Assembly (NCBI RefSeq): GCF_020091585.1
Contig: NZ_CP083582.1
Location: forward strand, 4,970,536 to 5,034,535
Direction: 5' to 3'
DNA length: 64,000 nucleotides
From: Kovacikia minuta CCNUW1
Lineage (GTDB): Bacteria > Cyanobacteriota > Cyanobacteriia > Leptolyngbyales > Leptolyngbyaceae
Below the pieces are notes generated by a model. The model was not told where the DNA came from and made no database searches. It saw only the letters and a list, made by a program, of their open reading frames with translations. Numbering within the stretch: the first letter of the stretch is position 1; every line of letters starts with the position of its first letter. Shown here piece after piece: positions 59,848 through 64,000 of the stretch. Position numbers and translations under genes: made by a program.

Positions 59848-60603
59848 GTGAGTCGTTTCCTGTTTGTAACCGATTTGGACAATACGCTAGTCGGGGATGA
59901 TCTGGCAATGGCGGAACTCAACCACCACCTAGCGCAACATCGCCAGCAACATCAAACCCAAATTGTCTATTCCACCGGACGATCGCTAACTAGCTACCGC
60001 AAACTAACATCTGAAAAGGATCTTTTAGAACCAGACGTTCTCATTTCTGCGGTTGGAACTGAAATTTACCACAAAGGCAGTGAAACCCCCGATGCGGCAT
60101 GGTCAGCCAAACTTTCCCAGGGATGGGATCGGGACAAAGCGGTGGCAACGGCTGCCCACTTTGCAGATTTAACCCCCCAATCTGAGTCAGAACAACGCCC
60201 GTTCAAAGCCAGTTACTTTCTGACGGAACAGGCAGCGGCGGAAGTGTTACCGCAATTGGAACAAATGCTGCGCGATCGTGGCTTAGACATCCAACTGATT
60301 TATAGTGGCGGCAAAGACCTGGACATTTTGCCCCGGCAGGCAAACAAAGGCATGGCAATGACCTTTCTGCGCCAAACCCTGGAGATTGAACCCGTCTCCA
60401 CCGTTGCCTGCGGCGATTCTGGCAATGACCTCTCCCTGTTTACGGTTGGGCAGGAACGGGGCATTATCGTTGGCAACGCCCTGCCCGAACTGCTTCAGTG
60501 GTACCACACCCACGCCAACTCCCACCACTACCTGGCAACCGCCCACTGTGCAGCGGGCATTTTGGAAGGGCTGCGACACTTTAAGTTCTTGAGTGAAGAG
60601 TGA
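59848..60603 (+). CDS. HAD phosphatase, sucrose-6-phosphate phosphatase-like
   Basis: 251 residues; GTG 59848 (encoded VSRFLFVTDLDNTLVGDDLA). HAD motif I DLDNTLVG (nucleophile Asp), motif II VYSTGRSLTSYR, motif III Lys in PRQANKGMAMTF, motif IV CGDSGNDLSLF. Cap of C2 type as in SPP, removing phosphate from sucrose-6-phosphate, the second step of sucrose synthesis, an osmolyte in freshwater cyanobacteria. SPP versus glucosyl- or mannosyl-glycerate phosphatase cannot be fully separated by eye. Confidence 0.85.
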   Translation: MSRFLFVTDLDNTLVGDDLAMAELNHHLAQHRQQHQTQIVYSTGRSLTSYRKLTSEKDLLEPDVLISAVGTEIYHKGSETPDAAWSAKLSQGWDRDKAVATAAHFADLTPQSESEQRPFKASYFLTEQAAAEVLPQLEQMLRDRGLDIQLIYSGGKDLDILPRQANKGMAMTFLRQTLEIEPVSTVACGDSGNDLSLFTVGQERGIIVGNALPELLQWYHTHANSHHYLATAHCAAGILEGLRHFKFLSEE

Positions 60604-60777
60604 GGAGTGAGGAAAGGATAAAAGGTCAGAGAGATGGGGAAGATAGGGAAGATGGAAGGGAAAGGGTGAATAGGTGAAGAGTGCGGAGATAGGCAAAGGG
60701 AGGAAGGAAAAGGTAAATAGAAACTTTATCCCTTATCCTTTATCCCTTATCCTTCATCCTTCCTCTCACCTCCCACC
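60604..60777. repeat. Repeat spacer, purine then pyrimidine heptamers
   Basis: GGATAAAAGG and GGGAAGATAGGGAAGATGG units, then ATCCCTT/ATCCTTT/ATCCTTC heptamers at 60729-60762. Between convergent genes. Confidence 0.7.
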
Positions 60778-62202
60778 CTAAAAGTGTCTAATAATCGCCT
60801 CAGCAAACTCAGAACACTTAAGCGGTGGTTCAACGGGGGGTTCCATCAATCTTGCCAGGTCGTAAGTCACCTCACGGTTCGAGATAGCTGCCCCAAGTCC
60901 TTTGGTAATCAGGTCTGCGGCTTCCTGCCAGCCCATATACTCCAACATCATGACACCAGAGAGGATGAGAGAACCAGGATTGACCCGATCGAGACCTGCA
61001 TGTTTAGGAGCGGTACCGTGGGTCGCTTCAAAAATTGCGCACTCGTCGCCAATGTTTGCCCCTGGCCCCATGCCCAATCCACCGACGATCGCCGCTGCCG
61101 CATCTGATAGATAATCCCCGTTTAAGTTCATGGTTGCCAGGATGGAATACTCATCGGGTCGGGTTTGAATCTGCTGGAAAATACTATCAGCGATGCGATC
61201 GTTCACCATCACCTTGGTTTTCCACTGCCCATTGCCATGAGTTTGCCAGATAGCATCCAGCACAGCTTTCACCTCAGAGCAGGTTTGCTCCCGCTTCTCG
61301 GTTGTCATAGCGTCAAATCCTGGTTCAATCAAGCGTGCATTTTCTTCTAGAGAAATGTTGGGGTTTTTCTCCTTGTTGCCTAAAATCCAGGATTCACGCT
61401 CGGTTACACACTCTGCTCGAAATTCACTGGTCACCAGCTCATACCCCCAGTCGCGAAAAGCGCCCTCGGTATATTTCATGATGTTTCCCTTATGCACCAG
61501 CGTCACCATCTGCTTGGCTGTGGGCAGACGCAGGGCATGTTTCATGGCACGGCGCACAAGCCGCTGGGAACCCGTCTTGCTAATGGGCTTGATGCCAATC
61601 CCAGAATCCAGCGGGATTCGCTTCTTGCCATGTTCTGGAGTTGCCGGAATCAGGTCTTCGTTGAGAATTTTGATCAGCCGATCGCCGCCCTCACTCCCCT
61701 GTTTCCACTCAATTCCCAGGTAAATATCCTCCGTGTTCTCCCGATAGATAATGACATCCAACTTTTCAGGGGCGCGGTGGGGCGAAGGAGTGCCTGCATA
61801 ATATTTACAAGGACGAACACAGGCATATAAATCAAAAATTTGCCGAAGTGCGACGTTGAGCGATCGAATCCCCCCCCCGATAGGCGTTGTGAGCGGACCT
61901 TTGATAGCAATTCCATATTGCTTAATGGCCTGCAAGGTATCCTCTGGCAAATATTGGTAGGTGCCATACTTATCGCAAGCCTCATCCCCCGCATACACCT
62001 TAAACCAGACAATTTTCCGTTTTCCACCATAAGCTTTTTCTATCGCCGCATCAAATACCCGTTGCGAGGCTGGCCAGAGATCAATACCCGTTCCATCCCC
62101 CCGTATATACGGAATGATGGGATTATCTGAAACAACAGGTTCACCATTCTGAAACGTCACCTGAGAACCTGTATCAGGGGGAGAAAGCTTCTCATAAGTC
62201 AT
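60778..62202 (-). CDS. icd: NADP-dependent isocitrate dehydrogenase
   Basis: 474 residues; ATG 62202 (MTYEKLSPPDTGSQVTFQNG) has CAGGAG nine bases upstream. IPYIRGDGTGIDLWPASQRV, GPLTTPIGGGIRSLNVALRQ (phosphorylation-type Ser), DVIIYRENTEDIYLGIEW, TLVHKGNIMKYTEGAFRDWG and ATHGTAPKHAGLD are intact; the last carries NADP-specific residues. Makes 2-oxoglutarate, the carbon skeleton and signal for nitrogen assimilation in cyanobacteria. The insertion LGNKEKNPNISLEENARLIE is typical of cyanobacterial Icd. I saw no GTAN8TAC upstream. Confidence 0.96.
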   Translation of the reverse strand: MTYEKLSPPDTGSQVTFQNGEPVVSDNPIIPYIRGDGTGIDLWPASQRVFDAAIEKAYGGKRKIVWFKVYAGDEACDKYGTYQYLPEDTLQAIKQYGIAIKGPLTTPIGGGIRSLNVALRQIFDLYACVRPCKYYAGTPSPHRAPEKLDVIIYRENTEDIYLGIEWKQGSEGGDRLIKILNEDLIPATPEHGKKRIPLDSGIGIKPISKTGSQRLVRRAMKHALRLPTAKQMVTLVHKGNIMKYTEGAFRDWGYELVTSEFRAECVTERESWILGNKEKNPNISLEENARLIEPGFDAMTTEKREQTCSEVKAVLDAIWQTHGNGQWKTKVMVNDRIADSIFQQIQTRPDEYSILATMNLNGDYLSDAAAAIVGGLGMGPGANIGDECAIFEATHGTAPKHAGLDRVNPGSLILSGVMMLEYMGWQEAADLITKGLGAAISNREVTYDLARLMEPPVEPPLKCSEFAEAIIRHF

Positions 62203-62802
62203 CAATAGCAACTCCTGGTAATAATGGGGTAGTGAGCGATCGGATATTAGAAATGGGAAGAATTTTAGAGGTATTCTCTAGAACAGAGAGAAAGGTGGGA
62301 TACGTTTTTCTCACCTTCTTCTAACCATCTCCAAACCAAAGTTCTGTGATGCTGCAAAGCAGATTGAATCACATGAAGGATGATTGATAAAGATTACACG
62401 AATAATTTCCTCACTGGATGGTTACTCCATAACTACCACTGGACAATTAAAGATGACAATCACAACGATTTTAGATGGATTAGCTACCGCCCTGTAATTT
62501 AAGGGTGGGGTGGAGGGTGTGGGGTTTGCTCAATACAATTAAAAACAGTTATAGGCGTCGATCGTGAGAACCAATCGTCAGTTTTAGAACCTTTTTCATA
62601 AACTCTTGATAATCCGTCCTTTCCACCGTGCCACTCTCTGGGAACTCTAGAATGAGAACGATAGAGAACTCAACCAATCCAAACGACTTTAGTAACGGGA
62701 CTTTCCATTCATCACCCCCCTAGCCTGTTTGTTTATAGAAGGTCGCTTAATACGGATTAGCGTCAGTGAGTGCATGCCTGTCTTACCTGGGTGAGAACCT
62801 CG
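62203..62802. other. Divergent spacer between icd and the response regulator
   Basis: 600 bp without gene. Short TGGAGGGTGTGGGG unit at 62510-62524. Upstream frame of the regulator from 62770 lacks a ribosome site. Promoters for both genes must lie here; none could be picked with confidence. Confidence 0.45.
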
Positions 62803-63483
62803 ATGAAAAAAATTCTAGTGGTTGACGATGACACGACTCTCCGCATGGCTTTAACCCGCTATCTGGAGAAACGGGGGTACTTGATTCAGGATGTCGGTTC
62901 GGGAATCGAAGCTCTGACAATATTTGAACAAGATCCACCCGATATAGTGGTATCTGACGTGATGATGCCAGAGATGGATGGGTTTGAGTTTTGCCGTCGC
63001 CTACGGGCAACCCGTTCTGGGCAATTGGTGCCGTTCATTTTTCTATCCAGTCGGGGGGAAGTAGAAGATCGGGTTCAGGGGCACTCCATTGGGGCGGATG
63101 ACTATCTCATTAAGCCGTTTGAACCCAGGGAACTGCTGGCAAAAATTGAAGCCCAACTGGAACGAACCCGTCGCATTCACTCCGAAATTGTACGGCTGAT
63201 GCAAAAGACCGAGTCGAATGGAGCCTCCTTGGCGGAAGCTCAGGCTACAACCGCATCCCCCACCCCTTTACCCCTTACTCCTGCTGAAGAAAAAGTCTTT
63301 TGGGAAGTCATTCAGGGTTACACCAATAAACAAATTGGCGATCGCCTCTTTGTCAGCCCCCGTACCGTACAAACCCACCTCAGCAACATCCTCAGCAAAC
63401 TCCAGTTAGAAAATCGCTCCCAACTTGTTCGCTTTGCCTTTGAACGGGGCTACAAACTACCCGTCGAGGAACCTTCAGAGTAG
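62803..63483 (+). CDS. NarL/FixJ-type response regulator
   Basis: 226 residues. ATG 62803 (MKKILVVDDDTTLRMALTRY) fits the receiver start; the upstream ATG at 62770 adds 11 odd residues. Receiver: DDD acidic pocket, phospho-Asp in VVSDVMMPEMDGFEF, Thr/Ser in FIFLSSRGEVED, Lys in DDYLIKPFEPRELL. LuxR-type HTH: LTPAEEKVFWEVIQGYTNKQ, RLFVSPRTVQTHLSNILSKL. The partner kinase is not in the window. Complete. Confidence 0.92.
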   Translation: MKKILVVDDDTTLRMALTRYLEKRGYLIQDVGSGIEALTIFEQDPPDIVVSDVMMPEMDGFEFCRRLRATRSGQLVPFIFLSSRGEVEDRVQGHSIGADDYLIKPFEPRELLAKIEAQLERTRRIHSEIVRLMQKTESNGASLAEAQATTASPTPLPLTPAEEKVFWEVIQGYTNKQIGDRLFVSPRTVQTHLSNILSKLQLENRSQLVRFAFERGYKLPVEEPSE

Positions 63484-63628
63484 AGTTGAAGTGAGGAGGG
63501 AGGAGTCAGAAATCAGAAGAGGAGGAAGGGAAATGGGGAAGGAAGGAGAGATGATGAGATGATGGGGTAAGGGGGTGATGAGAGTGTTTTATCCTTCATC
63601 CTTTATCCTTTATCCTTTATCCGCTCCC
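63484..63628. repeat. GATGAGG / ATCCTTT heptamer tract
   Basis: GAGGGAGGAG and GATGATGAGATGATGGGG units, then ATCCTTC/ATCCTTT heptamers at 63591-63622 directly before the last gene. Confidence 0.7.
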
Positions 63629-64000
63629 TTGCCCTCCGGTCTTTACACTTTAGACGAACTTAAGCGGGCGATCGCGGCTAACCCAGAGAGTTGGCGACCG
63701 CTCGTTCTTACCAATGGTTGCTTTGACCTGTTGCATGCTGGTCATGTACGGTATTTACAGGCAGCCAAAAATTTGGGGTACGCACTGGTTGTGGGATTAA
63801 ACAGTGATCAATCCGTGCGAACCATTAAACCCCAGGCACCAGGGCTACCCTCCCGACCGATCGTGCCAGAAACCCAACGCGCTGAGGTTCTGGCTGCCCT
63901 CAAGCCTGTAGACGGGGTTGTGATTTTTGCTGAGCCAACCGCCTGTCAGTTGGTTGAAGCACTGAAACCAGACATCTATGTTAAAGGGGGAGACTATAAA
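63629..64000 (+). CDS. Cytidylyl/adenylyltransferase, RfaE2/HldE C-terminal-like (cut by the window end)
   Basis: 124 codons open to the edge. TTG 63629 is the likely start, since the bases before it are heptamer repeats; no ATG is in frame. Product: [20 protein letters not shown], then [20 protein letters not shown] with the HxGH motif, [14 protein letters not shown] and [32 protein letters not shown]. This matches D-glycero-beta-D-manno-heptose 1-phosphate adenylyltransferase (RfaE domain II), used for LPS core or surface glycan precursors. Without the C-terminus a related glycerol-phosphate cytidylyltransferase cannot be excluded. Confidence 0.85.
   Translation, partial: MPSGLYTLDELKRAIAANPESWRPLVLTNGCFDLLHAGHVRYLQAAKNLGYALVVGLNSDQSVRTIKPQAPGLPSRPIVPETQRAEVLAALKPVDGVVIFAEPTACQLVEALKPDIYVKGGDYK

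Overview
The window is chromosomal DNA of a cyanobacterium. psbK (photosystem II), crtR (carotenoid hydroxylase), a cnaT-ntcB nitrogen-control pair, COP23 and Mo-dependent-nitrogenase C-terminal-like proteins, and very frequent GCGATCGC (HIP1) octamers in both genes and spacers all point that way. The dense heptamer tracts (GGATAAA/GGATGAA, TGTGGGG) and the gene mix resemble Leptolyngbya-like filamentous genomes, but the genus is inference only.

Layout. 1-9 kb: end of an ABC permease, a FAD/Rieske oxidoreductase of the carotenoid-desaturase type, a cell-wall amidase, CTP synthase and a histone-deacetylase-like hydrolase. 9-15 kb: an orphan DNA methyltransferase, pdxH and a beta-helix/SLH surface protein, all three carrying frame breaks, plus a dienelactone-hydrolase-like gene. 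14.5-17.7 kb: small membrane/coiled-coil proteins and a dynamin/Era-like GTPase. 17.7-19.3 kb: a MITE, a nuclease-like protein and an AT-rich NYN RNase-like gene. 19.3-22.2 kb: an NAD block pncB-nadD-nrtR on the minus strand. 22.8-26.8 kb: a coiled-coil protein, a lipoprotein, a DCC protein and a double-RCK transporter. 26.9-29.6 kb: TetR regulator, Coq4-like protein and a stand-alone ABC membrane domain, with matching palindromes at both promoters. 30-35.6 kb: acyltransferase and a divergent hopanoid pair, hpnB and shc. 36.8-40.3 kb: acyl-CoA dehydrogenase and a DUF1232/Pmp3/holin-like membrane group. 40.5-45.1 kb: cnaT-ntcB with an NtcA promoter, COP23 protein, crtR. 45.1-47.2 kb: a mobile-element pile-up (IS200, MITE, IS110, all in or beside one dispersed repeat). 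47.2-56.5 kb: a second Mo-nitrogenase C-terminal-like gene, TetR, two Ser/Thr kinases (one with WD40), VOC protein, Rpn-like nuclease, pentapeptide membrane protein. 56.6-64 kb: psbK, lipoprotein, SAM hydroxide adenosyltransferase-like protein, a PirA-like small protein behind an NtcA box, sucrose-phosphatase-like HAD, icd, a response regulator and the start of a heptose/glycerol cytidylyl- or adenylyltransferase-type gene.

The most notable signals are outside the genes. (1) An IS110 element is inserted in a dispersed repeat; an uninterrupted relative of the repeat at 31.8 kb lets its ends be placed at a CT dinucleotide, and its 5' non-coding segment contains 8-nt matches to both the target and donor sides, as expected for a bridge RNA. 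(2) Two 91-92 bp MITE copies each have 10-bp target duplications. (3) Several palindromic repeat families recur, two copies being near-identical over 103 bp. (4) Heptamer tracts fill most spacers and have also expanded within genes, usually in frame, but in the amidase leader out of frame in a way that copy-number change could switch. (5) Five genes have single frame breaks, which may be real decay or assembly errors.
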